A DNA stretch of 64,000 nt from UBA6115 sp040776985. GTDB lineage: Bacteria; Bacillota; Clostridia; Christensenellales; Aristaeellaceae. The stretch covers positions 682,001 to 746,000 of the forward strand of contig JAXGZL010000001.1 in the NCBI GenBank assembly GCA_040776985.1, written 5' to 3'. Position 1 is the first letter of the stretch. The number at the start of each line of letters is the position of its first letter. The notes below the pieces were generated by a model. That model did no database searches. It worked only from the letters and a program-made list of their open reading frames with translations, and was not told where the DNA came from. Positions 1-8,534 of the stretch are shown piece after piece. The position numbers were made by a program, and so were the translations under genes.

Positions 1-23
1 AGGTGTAATCAGGGAGGAAAAGA

Positions 24-800
24 ATGAAAAACCAGGAAACCATCAAGGCACTGCGTGGATTTTTGAAGGATAATATCAGGCTGGAGACGGACTTCAGCCT
101 GTCTGACCAGTCCCTGGGCTATCCCATGCCGGTGGTGGAAAAGCCGCTGGAGGAAGGGCAGCAGGCCATCCCCCTGCCGGAATGGCGGGATGCCCTGGAC
201 CTGAAGCTGGACCTGGGCAGCCTGATCGCCCAGCGCAAAAGCGCCCGGAAATACCCGGAGGAGGCACTCAGCGCGGAGCAGCTGTCATTCCTTTTATGGG
301 CCACCCAGGGCCTGCGCAAAATCAAGGGGGAGCGGGTGCTGCGCAATGTGCCCTCCGCCGGCAACCGCCATGCCCTGGAAACCTACCTGGCCCTGACCCG
401 GCCCGTTTTGGGGGCGGAGGGGCAGCGCTTTGACCCCGGCCTCTGGCGCTATCAGCCCATGAGCCACGCCCTGGTTTACCTGGGCTGCCCGGCGGATTTG
501 CCGGACCGGGTGGCGGAGGCCGCCCTGAGCCAGACCTTTGTGGGCCTGGCGCCGGTCACCTTCATATGGAGCGCGGTGCCCTACCGCATGGAATGGCGCT
601 ACCGGCAGGCCTCCCACAAGGTGATTGCCCTGGACGCAGGCCATGTCTGCCAAAACCTCTACCTGGCGGCAGAGGCCACGGGCTGTGTCACCTGTGCGGT
701 GGCGGCCTATGACCAGAAGGCGGCAGACCGCCTGCTGGGCCTGGACGGGGAAGAGGAGTTTGTGATTTATATGGCGCCGGTGGGCAGGGCACGGAACTAA
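24..800 (+). CDS. SagB/ThcOx-type nitroreductase-fold oxidoreductase
   Basis: A 258-aa protein of the FMN-dependent nitroreductase superfamily, closest to the SagB/ThcOx type. Residues seen are the FMN-phosphate-type basic cluster RKSARKY (71-77), the PSAGNRH segment (110-116) that follows the first core helix in this subfamily, and the helix GHVCQNLYLAAEATG (206-220). Family members oxidise azolines in peptide maturation, but many clostridial homologues stand alone. No YcaO cyclodehydratase or precursor peptide is visible, so the substrate is unknown. There is no signal peptide, so it is cytoplasmic. The start is preceded by GGGAGG at suitable spacing. Upstream context lies outside the window. 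The 3' end meets the convergent GNAT gene with a 4-base overlap. The fold is secure; the function is not. Confidence 0.85.
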   Translation: MKNQETIKALRGFLKDNIRLETDFSLSDQSLGYPMPVVEKPLEEGQQAIPLPEWRDALDLKLDLGSLIAQRKSARKYPEEALSAEQLSFLLWATQGLRKIKGERVLRNVPSAGNRHALETYLALTRPVLGAEGQRFDPGLWRYQPMSHALVYLGCPADLPDRVAEAALSQTFVGLAPVTFIWSAVPYRMEWRYRQASHKVIALDAGHVCQNLYLAAEATGCVTCAVAAYDQKAADRLLGLDGEEEFVIYMAPVGRARN

Positions 801-1435
801 CGCGGTCTGCGCCTGCTGGCAATTTCCATAAAGCGCGCCTGGGATAACAGGCCGCTTTTTTTCTCTTTTGGGGGAAAACCCTGGTCAAAGACGTCTATCT
901 GCTGTTCATCCATGTTAAAAACCGGCGCTTCCACAAAGCGGCCGGGGCTCAAATGCCCTTTTTTCAGTTCCAGCGCCTGCAGGGCATCCGCATAGTGTTC
1001 ATCCCCGGTTCTGATGTCAAAGTGTTCCGCCGGCACAAAGCCGAAGCGGCTGTAATAGGCAGGGTCACCCAAGATGATGACGCCTCCCTCCCCCTGCTCC
1101 CGGGCAAGGGCCAGGGTGTGGCGGATCAGCTGGCTGCCAATGCCCTGTCCTTGCCAGGAGGGCAGCACGGCCACCGGACCAAAGGTAAGGGTGGCGGTAT
1201 GCTGGCCATTGTCCCTTAAAATATGGGAGCGGGAGTAGACGATGCTCCCCAGCAGCTGCCCATCGCTTTCTGCCACCCAGGCAAGTTCAGGCACAAAGGC
1301 AGGGGCATCCCGCAGGAAATGCAGCAGGTAGTGCTCTGCGCAGCCGGGGACATAGAGATTAAAGAAGGCTTCCCGGGTGAGGGACTCCGCTGCCCGGTGG
1401 TCACTGGGCCGCTCTCTTCTCAGCAGTATACTCAC
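797..1435 (-). CDS. GNAT family N-acetyltransferase
   Basis: A protein of about 212 aa with the GNAT fold. The acetyl-CoA pyrophosphate loop appears as WQGQGIGSQLI, preceded by the strand LTFGPVAVLP and followed by GVIILGDPAYYSRFGF, a pattern common in YhbS-like acetyltransferases. The substrate is unknown. A GTG start at 1435 is chosen because it overlaps the stop codon of the upstream HD gene (GTGA), which implies translational coupling; the longer reading frame would run 66 bases into that gene. The pair therefore looks like a two-gene operon. Confidence 0.85.
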   Translation of the reverse strand: MSILLRRERPSDHRAAESLTREAFFNLYVPGCAEHYLLHFLRDAPAFVPELAWVAESDGQLLGSIVYSRSHILRDNGQHTATLTFGPVAVLPSWQGQGIGSQLIRHTLALAREQGEGGVIILGDPAYYSRFGFVPAEHFDIRTGDEHYADALQALELKKGHLSPGRFVEAPVFNMDEQQIDVFDQGFPPKEKKSGLLSQARFMEIASRRRPR

Positions 1436-2094
1436 ATCATTCTTTGTTCGTTGATCACCAGGCCAAAGGCCAGGCCCAGCCGGTCGGCCGCGCGGCGGCA
1501 CAGCAGCATGCGGGAGAGGAAAATTTCAAAATAGTCAGCGATATGGCTGATCTTGGTGTCAATGGTCAGATGGAGGAGGATTTCCTTCTCCTGGTTGTTC
1601 ACCTCCAGCTCTGAATGCACCACGGCGTAGTTCACCCGGTCGTGGATGTCCAGGCCGATGGTGTCCTTGTTGCGGACCCGGGTGCGCCTGACGTCCGACT
1701 TGTCCGCGATGATCAGGGCCGCTGACACATCGTTCACCGGGAAGGCGGTGCTTTCATCGTGGTTGCCAATGGCGGTGATGATGGTGGCGATGTCGTCCGG
1801 CTCCGCCCCCATATCCCGGAGGAGGGAGAAGGCCAGCAGGGCCCCGGTGCGCTCGTGGGCCACCCGGTTGATCACATTGCCGATGTCGTGAAGGAAGGCG
1901 GCGATGGCGGCCAGCTCCGCCTGGCGGGCGTCATGCCCGGTTTCCAGCAGGATCTGCCGGGCGGTCTCCGCCGCCTTGGTCACATGGGCAAAGCTGTGCT
2001 CCGTATAGCCCAGGGCGACCAGGGATTCATCCGCTTTTTTGATATAGGCCCGGATGGCCTCGTTTTGTCTGACCTGTTCAAATGTGATGGACAT
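1432..2094 (-). CDS. HD-domain phosphohydrolase
   Basis: A 220-aa soluble protein with an HD domain. It shows H-x15-HD-type metal ligands: the histidine in SFAHVTKAAE (about residue 37), the doublet FLHDIGN (about 68-74), and AIGNHDES further on with a late aspartate in IIADKSDVRR. Such proteins cleave phosphoesters of nucleotides or alarmones. No RelA synthetase, TGS or ACT domain is present, so it is a stand-alone hydrolase of unknown substrate. It is the first gene of the pair with the GNAT gene, whose start overlaps its stop. Confidence 0.82.
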   Translation of the reverse strand: MSITFEQVRQNEAIRAYIKKADESLVALGYTEHSFAHVTKAAETARQILLETGHDARQAELAAIAAFLHDIGNVINRVAHERTGALLAFSLLRDMGAEPDDIATIITAIGNHDESTAFPVNDVSAALIIADKSDVRRTRVRNKDTIGLDIHDRVNYAVVHSELEVNNQEKEILLHLTIDTKISHIADYFEIFLSRMLLCRRAADRLGLAFGLVINEQRMM

Positions 2095-2213
2095 GCTTGT
2101 CTCCTTCGTTGGTTTTCATGCCCAGCATACCACAGAAAACAGGGAAGAAAAGTAAAATCTTCAGGCAGAACAGAACAAATGGGGCTTCTTTTCCGTCTAT
2201 TGAGATAAGAGGC

Positions 2214-2264
2214 TTGACAAGTGGGTAAGCAATGTGTTACCTTCCGGGTAATCAAGTTGTTACC
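2214..2264 (+). promoter_or_regulatory. Promoter with two BlaI-like operators
   Basis: A perfect -35 TTGACA lies at 2214-2219; the best -10 is TTACCT or TACCTT near 2237-2243. Two 18-bp inverted repeats with GGTAA/TTACC ends lie at 2224-2241 (GGTAAGCAATGTGTTACC) and 2247-2264 (GGTAATCAAGTTGTTACC). The first fills the -35/-10 spacer and the second covers the likely transcription start. Two operators 23 bp apart are the usual arrangement for a self-repressing BlaI/MecI regulator. Confidence 0.75.
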
Positions 2265-2292
2265 AACGCTTTGACCCTGGAGGAGGAAGCCG

Positions 2293-2676
2293 ATGAAAAA
2301 GGACGAGAACATCTCCCTGACCGATGTGGAATGGCGCGTGATGCGCGCCCTCTGGGCCCTTCATGAGCCCAGCCTGGGCCAGATTCTGACGGAGCTGAAG
2401 GACGCGGGATGGAGCAAGCACGCGGTGATTTCCTTCCTCAAGCGACTGGAGGCCAAGGGCGCGGTGCGCATTGACGCCAGCCGCCGCCCGCCCCGCTATT
2501 CCGCCCGCATCGCCCAGGAGACTGCTCAGAGGAGCCAGGCCCGGGACGCGCTGGAAAAGGTGTATGGCGGGGACTTGATGCTGATGGTGTCAAACGCCGT
2601 GGGCGCGGGCGAGCTGAGCCCGGAGGAAGTGCAGGCCCTGATTGACATCCTGAAAAAGGGGGGTGAAAGCCAATGA
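2293..2676 (+). CDS. BlaI/MecI/CopY family repressor
   Basis: A 127-aa winged-helix repressor of the penicillinase-repressor family. The motif LTDVEWRVMRALWAL opens the DNA-binding domain and SKHAVISFLKRLEAKG forms the recognition helix. The C-terminal helices dimerise and contain the region usually cleaved on induction. It should bind the paired GGTAA/TTACC operators just upstream and so repress itself and the M56 sensor gene. The sensor gene's ATG overlaps its stop codon (ATGA at 2673). AGGAGG stands a few bases before the ATG. No beta-lactamase gene lies nearby, so the signal need not be a beta-lactam. Confidence 0.92.
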   Translation: MKKDENISLTDVEWRVMRALWALHEPSLGQILTELKDAGWSKHAVISFLKRLEAKGAVRIDASRRPPRYSARIAQETAQRSQARDALEKVYGGDLMLMVSNAVGAGELSPEEVQALIDILKKGGESQ

Positions 2677-5168
2677 CCCTGTTGGTTGAAACAGCGCTGC
2701 AAAGCGGCGCCTTTATCCTGCTGCTGGCCTTGCTGCGGCCCCTGATGAAACGAAGCCTGTCCGCCAGGGCGCGCTTTGCCCTCTGGGCGCTGCCGGCCCT
2801 GCGGCTGATGCTGCCCCTGCGGGTGACCAGCATCTACAGCCTGTGGGGCTGGATGGCCCCGGCCGCGGACAAGCCGCTGATGGCGGCAAATCCTGTTTTT
2901 CTGCCCCAAAACCTGTCTCCAGTGGCGCAGCCTGTCGCGGCTGCCCCGGTGGCGCAGCCGGTTGCCGTTCCCGCCGCGCCCAGCGCGGCCCTGCCCCTGT
3001 CTCCCGGCCCTGACTGGGCGGCCCTGCTGCCCAGCCTGCTGGTCTGGGCCTGGATCCTGGGAGTGCTGATTATGCTGGGGCGCTTTCTGCTGATCAATTA
3101 TCGTTTTTACACACTGACCAAAGGACGCAGGCCCCTTAAGGTCAGGGGCATCCCCCTGCCCATGCTGGTGGTGGAGGGGCTGGATTCCCCCTGCCTGTTT
3201 GGCCTGTTCCGTCCCCGGATCCTGCTGAACCGGGCCAGCCTGCAGTCAGACGCGATGCTTGACATGGTGCTGTCCCATGAGCTGGCCCACTGGCAGCGCC
3301 GGGATCACCTCTGGGCGCTGCTCCGGAGCCTGCTGCTGTGCGCCTGGTGGTGGAACCCCCTGGTCTGGCTGGCGGCGGCGCTCAGCCGTGTGGACGGGGA
3401 AGCGGCCTGTGACGAGGCGGTGACCCGGGGCATGGACAAGCAGGAGTGGGAAGCCTACGGGATGAGTCTGATCACCCTGATGCAGCGCGGCAAAGTGCCC
3501 GGCGGCCTTTTGGCTGCGGGCACCGCCTATGTTTCTGGCAAGCGCCAGTTGAAAGAGAGGATTACCATGATTGCTGACAGAAGAAGAAAGAACCGCGTTA
3601 TCGCGCTGAGTTTTCTGCTGATCATCGCCCTGTGCCTGCCCCTGCTGTTTTCCGCCGCCCAGGGCCCGGAAACCACCGGGGAGATGAACGCGGAGGGGGC
3701 CATCGCCATCGCCAGGGAAATGGTGCCAGGCCGAGTGGTCTATGACGACGGCATCCAGGGTTTTTACAGCGAGGAAGCCAGCCTCCAGTGGAAGGAATGG
3801 GCAGGCGTCCAGCATCAGATGTGGGTGGTGAACCTGGGGGTCATCCACGGGCACAACCGCACGCTGCTGGAGGTGCATATCCTGCCTGAAATCAAGGCCG
3901 CCGTCTTTATCGGCGATGGGAAACAGCCGCTGTGGCAGGGGGATGCCTATCTGCCGGAAATCCCCCGCAATGAAAGCCGCCAGGCCTGGGTGAAGCCCCG
4001 GGAAGGGGTGGCGGCCAGCATGCGCCATCTGCCTTACAGCGGCAATTACCCCGCCATGCTGCTGTATGAGGGCCTGCCGGTGACCCTCACCCGGGTAACG
4101 CCCGGCTTGGGTGATGGCGGGGAGGAATGGGCGGATGTTGATATTGGCAGGTCAGGGGATGATGAAGGGGTTTCAGGCTATGTGCTGCTTTCCGAGCTGG
4201 TCTTTGAAAAGCCCGCAGCCCAAAACCTCACAGGCACCCTGGCTGAAAAAGAGACCAGGCTGCAAAAGGACACGGGGCTGACCGGGACCAGCCTTGGCGC
4301 CTTCCCCCAGGGCACGGAAGCCAGGATCCTGGGCCGCACCCGGGCCTACTACCATGTGATGATTGGGGAGATCACGGGCTATGTGCCCCTTGCCGCCCTT
4401 CATTTTGATGAAAAGACGGAGGCTGCCTTAAAGGCGCTGATGCCCCAGGATCCCCTGGACGAGATTCAGCCAGGCTGGCAGGCCAGGCATGATGAGTATA
4501 AGCGGAAGCTGAATCGTCTGTACAACCAGAATGGCCCCATGGGCACCTGGACGCTGGAGCAGATGGCAGAAGGCGGCAAATTGGCCCAGGAATACGGCTT
4601 TGTCTGGCTGACGGATGGAGAGGGAAATCAGATCATCCCGGTGGTGCCGGGGTCAGGCGAGCTCAGCCAGGAGCAGGCCTACGCAAAGGCGCTTGAGACG
4701 GCGGGGGCAGCCTGTCAGTTTGAGGAATCCGCCGTGATACAGCACAACATTGGCTATGCCCATCCGGAAGGCCAGCCGGAGGCGCGGGAATGGACCGTGC
4801 GCTTCTGGCTGATCGGGAAGCCGGATTGCCTGGTGCGGCTGGACAGGGCGGGCAAGGTCCTTGAACAAAAGCAGCTGCCCGGCCGCGTGATGGGGGAAAA
4901 CGCCGCCATCACCAAGGACAAGGCCATCCAGATTGCCCGGGACACCCTGATCAACCGGGAGGGCCGGGAGGCCAGCGAAGTGGACAGCTGGAAGATGACC
5001 CTGCTTTTCACCTATGACATTCATGAGCAGAAGGAAAGGGAGTACTGGCATCTGACCTTCCATGTGCCGGATGCCCAGGGCCCCGGCAGCGCGGGTGAGT
5101 ATGTGGTGCAGGTGGACGCCATGACCGGGGACGTGATGGAGGTGTGGCGGCCGGAGGGAAACGGCTGA
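2673..5168 (+). CDS. M56 (BlaR1-like) membrane metallopeptidase with SH3/PepSY-like sensor region
   Basis: An 831-aa integral membrane zinc protease. Helices occupy the first 60 residues and about 115-140. The catalytic H202-E203-x-x-H206 lies in LSHELAHW, followed by EAACDEAV with the third metal ligand. A transmembrane helix near 310-325 (VIALSFLLIIALCLPLLF) leads to an extracytoplasmic region of about 500 residues. Unlike BlaR1, that region shows no penicillin-binding SxxK/KTG signature. It resembles SH3-like segments (about 450-580) followed by repeated PepSY/YpeB-like units (EGAIAIARE, EQAYAKALE, DKAIQIARD). By family analogy, a signal triggers cleavage of the partner BlaI-type repressor. 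It forms an operon with the preceding gene. The inducer is unknown. Confidence 0.85.
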   Translation: MTLLVETALQSGAFILLLALLRPLMKRSLSARARFALWALPALRLMLPLRVTSIYSLWGWMAPAADKPLMAANPVFLPQNLSPVAQPVAAAPVAQPVAVPAAPSAALPLSPGPDWAALLPSLLVWAWILGVLIMLGRFLLINYRFYTLTKGRRPLKVRGIPLPMLVVEGLDSPCLFGLFRPRILLNRASLQSDAMLDMVLSHELAHWQRRDHLWALLRSLLLCAWWWNPLVWLAAALSRVDGEAACDEAVTRGMDKQEWEAYGMSLITLMQRGKVPGGLLAAGTAYVSGKRQLKERITMIADRRRKNRVIALSFLLIIALCLPLLFSAAQGPETTGEMNAEGAIAIAREMVPGRVVYDDGIQGFYSEEASLQWKEWAGVQHQMWVVNLGVIHGHNRTLLEVHILPEIKAAVFIGDGKQPLWQGDAYLPEIPRNESRQAWVKPREGVAASMRHLPYSGNYPAMLLYEGLPVTLTRVTPGLGDGGEEWADVDIGRSGDDEGVSGYVLLSELVFEKPAAQNLTGTLAEKETRLQKDTGLTGTSLGAFPQGTEARILGRTRAYYHVMIGEITGYVPLAALHFDEKTEAALKALMPQDPLDEIQPGWQARHDEYKRKLNRLYNQNGPMGTWTLEQMAEGGKLAQEYGFVWLTDGEGNQIIPVVPGSGELSQEQAYAKALETAGAACQFEESAVIQHNIGYAHPEGQPEAREWTVRFWLIGKPDCLVRLDRAGKVLEQKQLPGRVMGENAAITKDKAIQIARDTLINREGREASEVDSWKMTLLFTYDIHEQKEREYWHLTFHVPDAQGPGSAGEYVVQVDAMTGDVMEVWRPEGNG

Positions 5169-5293
5169 GGAAAACACAGCGGAAAGGGGCAGGAAGCGCC
5201 CGGAGCAGGGCATGGGCCAGCGCCGGATTTGCTTGACACACCTGGGCCTAAGTGGTATGTTTTATCAAACAAATCAATAAGGAGAGGTGGACA

Positions 5294-6349
5294 ATGAAGA
5301 AGATTTTGGCCCTTGTTCTGGTTCTGGCCCTGTCCCTGGGCTATCTGGGCGCGCTGGCGGAAGAGGTGAATTGGCGCGCGCTTGAAGGGGGCGAGCTGAT
5401 GGTGTATGTGGGCAGCGACGAGGAGCATGGCGCTGCCGTGGTCAAGGCCTTTGAGGAGAAGACCGGCATCAAAACCCGCTACATCCGCATCTCCGGAAAC
5501 GACGCCTACACCCGCATCCTGGAAGAGCGGGAAAACCCCCAGGCGGACATCTGGTATGGCGGCACCTGGGATCCCTACATCGCCGCCGCCAACGAGGGGC
5601 TGCTGTACGCCTACAAGGACATCAAGCACGCGCCCTACAAATCCCCCAACTACGGCATTGGCGAGCCCAACTGGTTTGGCATCTATTCCGGCTACATCGG
5701 CTTCATCTGCGACATGGAAGCGCTGGAGGAAGCAGGCGTTGAGCCCCCCGCCAACTGGGAAGACCTGACCAAGCCGGAATACTCAGGCATGATCGTGATG
5801 GCCAACCCCGGCGCCACCGGCACCGGCGTGATGACCGCCTCCATCCTCTTCCAGTTGTATGGCGAGGAAAAGGCCCTGGACCTGATCTCCCGCATCGACC
5901 CCAACGTGATCACCTATGTGAAGACCGGCTCCGGCACCTCGGCCATGGTGTCCACCGGCGAGGCCGCCATCGGGGTGGGCTTCCTGCACACCGGCCTCAT
6001 GTACATCGAGGAAGGCTATGACAACATCAAGCTGATGGCGCCCGCTGACGGCACCGGCTATGAGGTGGGCGGCGCCGCCATCATCCAGGGCGCCAAGAAC
6101 CTGGAAGAGGCCAAGCTGTTCATCCAGTTTGCCATGACCCCGGAATGCCAGGAAATCGGGCAGACCGTGGGCTCCCTGCAGTTCCTCACCGTGGAAGGGG
6201 CCAAGGACCCTGAGTCCGCCAAGTCCCTGAACGAAATGGGCATCAAGCTGATTGACTATGACGCTGTCTGGACGGGGGAGAACAAAAACCACATCATCAA
6301 AACCTGGACGGATTCCATCAACGCCACCAAGATTCAGCCCAAAAACTGA
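5294..6349 (+). CDS. ABC transporter substrate-binding protein, Fe(III)/phosphonate (FbpA/AfuA) type
   Basis: A 351-aa extracytoplasmic binding protein of the iron(III)/2-aminoethylphosphonate/thiamine class. The signal peptide ends at LGALAEE and has no lipobox cysteine, so the mature protein is probably soluble or held by partners. Family features are GGELMVYVGSDEEHG at the mature N-terminus, PQADIWYGGTWDPYIAA (ligand cleft), and the hinge-region motif YSGYIGFICDMEAL. The ATG at 5294 follows AAGGAGAGG; an upstream in-frame start would add 14 residues that do not belong to the signal peptide. It leads the permease and ATPase genes, separated from them by a hairpin at 6366-6404. Iron is the family default, but the true ligand is not shown by the sequence. 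Confidence 0.88.
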   Translation: MKKILALVLVLALSLGYLGALAEEVNWRALEGGELMVYVGSDEEHGAAVVKAFEEKTGIKTRYIRISGNDAYTRILEERENPQADIWYGGTWDPYIAAANEGLLYAYKDIKHAPYKSPNYGIGEPNWFGIYSGYIGFICDMEALEEAGVEPPANWEDLTKPEYSGMIVMANPGATGTGVMTASILFQLYGEEKALDLISRIDPNVITYVKTGSGTSAMVSTGEAAIGVGFLHTGLMYIEEGYDNIKLMAPADGTGYEVGGAAIIQGAKNLEEAKLFIQFAMTPECQEIGQTVGSLQFLTVEGAKDPESAKSLNEMGIKLIDYDAVWTGENKNHIIKTWTDSINATKIQPKN

Positions 6350-6365
6350 TTGCCGCGCTTAAGAT

Positions 6366-6404
6366 CCTTGGCAAAGACCGCCCTTGTGGCGGTTTTTGCC
6401 AAGG
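6366..6404 (+). terminator. Hairpin between binding-protein and permease genes
   Basis: Outer stem CCTTGGCAAA (6366-6375) pairs with TTTGCCAAGG (6395-6404). Inner stem ACCGCC (6377-6382) pairs with GGCGGT (6388-6393). No U-tract follows, so it is more likely an attenuator or 3'-end stabiliser that raises binding-protein mRNA over permease mRNA than a full stop. Confidence 0.75.
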
Positions 6405-6452
6405 CATGTCATCAGGCCCTGCAAGGCGGACGGAAGGAATGAGGTGTTAGGC

Positions 6453-8501
6453 ATGGCAAGCCCACAAAGCAGACAGCTGGACCGCAAAAAGCTGCTGGCG
6501 GACCCTTTCATGGTGCTTGTCATCATTTTGGTGCTGGGGTTCCTGCTGATGTTTGTGGTGTACCCGCTGCTGACCATCCTGACCCAGAGCTTTGAGACGG
6601 ACTATTCCACCATGATGTTCACCAACGGCACCCGGCTGACGGCCCTGGCCCGGCAGGATCAGGCCCTGCAGGAAAACAGCGTGTATCAGCTGGGCGGCGA
6701 CTATGTCGCCTACGCCAATGAGTTCAAGCGGGGCACGGTCAGCCGGGACCAGGCGAAGCTGGAACGGCTGGCGGAAAGCATTGAGAAGCATCAGAAGGCC
6801 ATCAAGGCCCAGCCCGCCCTGGTGGAGGACTTTGTCAGCGGGGTGAACGCCCTGGCGCTGGCGGAGGACCCGGAGGCGGAGCCGCTTACCGTCCATCAGG
6901 CGGAGGATCTGATCCGCAACCTGTCCATCTACTATCAGAACATCGACAAGACCCACTTCACCCTTGAGGTCTATGTGAGCCTGTTTAAAAACAGCATGTT
7001 CATGAAGGTGGTGGGCAACACGCTGATGCTGGGCGCGATCAGCGGGCTGTGCTCCACCCTGATCGGCTTTCTGTTCGCCTATGTGGAGGTCTATGTCAAA
7101 ACCAGGATGCGCTTTGTGTTCCGGGTAATCTCCATGCTGCCCATCGTGTCGCCCCCCTTTGTGCTGTCCCTGTCCATGATCATGATCTTTGGCCGCCGGG
7201 GCATCATCACCTATCACCTGCTGGGCATCAAAAACGCGAACATCTACGGCATGCACGGCATCCTGATCGTCCAGGTGCTGACCTTCTTCCCCGTGGCCTA
7301 TCTGATGCTGAAGGGCCTTTTGGCCAATATCGAGCCCTCCCTGGAGGAATCCGCCCGGAACATGGGGGCCAGCCGCTGGCGGGTGTTCATGGATGTCACC
7401 CTGCCCCTGCTGCTGCCCGGCCTTGGCAACGCCTTTCTGGTGTCCTTCATTGAGTCGGTCGCCGACTTCACCAACCCCATCATGATCGGCGGCGATTTCC
7501 ACACCCTGGCGGCCTATATCTACATGCAGATCTCCAACTTCGATGTCCGCTCCTCCTCCGGCATGGCGGTGATCCTGCTGTTTATTTCCATGAGCCTGTT
7601 TGTGGTGGAAAAATATGTCTTTGAGCGCAAAAGCGTGGCCACCCTCACCGGCAAGGCCAGCCGCGCCCGCATGCAGATAGAGGACCGCTCCGTGCGCATC
7701 CCCACCACCATGCTGTGCTCCTTCATCGGCCTGTTTGTAATCAGCATGTACGCCATGGTGCCGGTGGGCGCCTTCTTCAAGCTTTGGGGCAGGGATTTTT
7801 CCTTCACGCTAAACCACTTCGCCAATGTGCTGGGGCGTGACATCAAGCCCTTTATAGACTCCCTGTACCTGAGCCTGGCGGCGGCGATCATCACCTCCAT
7901 CCTGTCCATGATCATCGCCTATCTGATCGTCAAAAAGAAGTTTGTGGGCAAGCATTTCATGGAGTTTGCCACCATGTTCGCCATGGCGGTGCCCGGCACC
8001 GTGCTGGGCATCGCCATGCTCAGGGGCTATATCACCGGTATTTTCAACTCCGGCGTTCTGGTGCTGGTGGGCACCAGCGCTATTTTGATCATCGCCTTTA
8101 CGGTGCGCAGCCTGCCCATCGGCACCAGGTCGGCGGTGGCCGCGCTGAATCAGATAGACAAATCCATTGAGGAATCCGCCTATGACATGGGCGCCAGCAG
8201 CGTAAAGGTGTTCACCTCGGTGACGCTGCCGCTGATCAGCGATTCCTTCTTCTCCTCCCTGGTGTCCACCTTTGCCCGCTCCATCACCGCCACCAGCGCC
8301 GTGATCTTCCTGATATCCGCGCGTTTCCAGCTGATCACGCCCAAGATCATGACGGTGGTGGACCGGGGGCAGTACAGCGTGGCCTGCGCCTATGCCACGC
8401 TGATGATGTTCATTGTGTATTTCGCGATTGCGCTGATGAACATCGTCGTCAACCGGATGCGGCGCAGCCGCCGGGTCAAGGAGCAGAAAGTATCGCTTTA
8501 G
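6453..8501 (+). CDS. Fused two-domain iron-type ABC transporter permease (FbpB-like)
   Basis: A 682-aa membrane protein holding two complete permease halves. Each half carries a cytoplasmic EAA loop that docks the ATPase: EESARNMGASRWRVF in the first half and EESAYDMGASSVKVF in the second, about 280 residues apart. After the first helix (about residues 18-45), roughly 120 mostly polar, helix-prone residues lie before the core helices; they are probably extracytoplasmic and are longer than usual in this family. The ATG at 6453 gives a protein beginning MASPQSRQ; a longer in-frame start would run back into the hairpin. It belongs with the flanking binding-protein and ATPase genes. Confidence 0.88.
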   Translation: MASPQSRQLDRKKLLADPFMVLVIILVLGFLLMFVVYPLLTILTQSFETDYSTMMFTNGTRLTALARQDQALQENSVYQLGGDYVAYANEFKRGTVSRDQAKLERLAESIEKHQKAIKAQPALVEDFVSGVNALALAEDPEAEPLTVHQAEDLIRNLSIYYQNIDKTHFTLEVYVSLFKNSMFMKVVGNTLMLGAISGLCSTLIGFLFAYVEVYVKTRMRFVFRVISMLPIVSPPFVLSLSMIMIFGRRGIITYHLLGIKNANIYGMHGILIVQVLTFFPVAYLMLKGLLANIEPSLEESARNMGASRWRVFMDVTLPLLLPGLGNAFLVSFIESVADFTNPIMIGGDFHTLAAYIYMQISNFDVRSSSGMAVILLFISMSLFVVEKYVFERKSVATLTGKASRARMQIEDRSVRIPTTMLCSFIGLFVISMYAMVPVGAFFKLWGRDFSFTLNHFANVLGRDIKPFIDSLYLSLAAAIITSILSMIIAYLIVKKKFVGKHFMEFATMFAMAVPGTVLGIAMLRGYITGIFNSGVLVLVGTSAILIIAFTVRSLPIGTRSAVAALNQIDKSIEESAYDMGASSVKVFTSVTLPLISDSFFSSLVSTFARSITATSAVIFLISARFQLITPKIMTVVDRGQYSVACAYATLMMFIVYFAIALMNIVVNRMRRSRRVKEQKVSL

Positions 8502-8534
8502 TTTCCGCAGTCCGACAGAACAGGAGATGGTTGT

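Noticed and set aside
1..800. Azoline-peptide biosynthesis cluster around the SagB-like gene
   Set aside because: No YcaO, McjB-like protease or small precursor is visible; sequence before position 1 would be needed.
797..1501. Longer form of the GNAT protein starting at 1501
   Set aside because: It would overlap the HD gene by 70 bases with a Pro/Gly-rich extension; the GTG at 1435 has the coupled-overlap arrangement.
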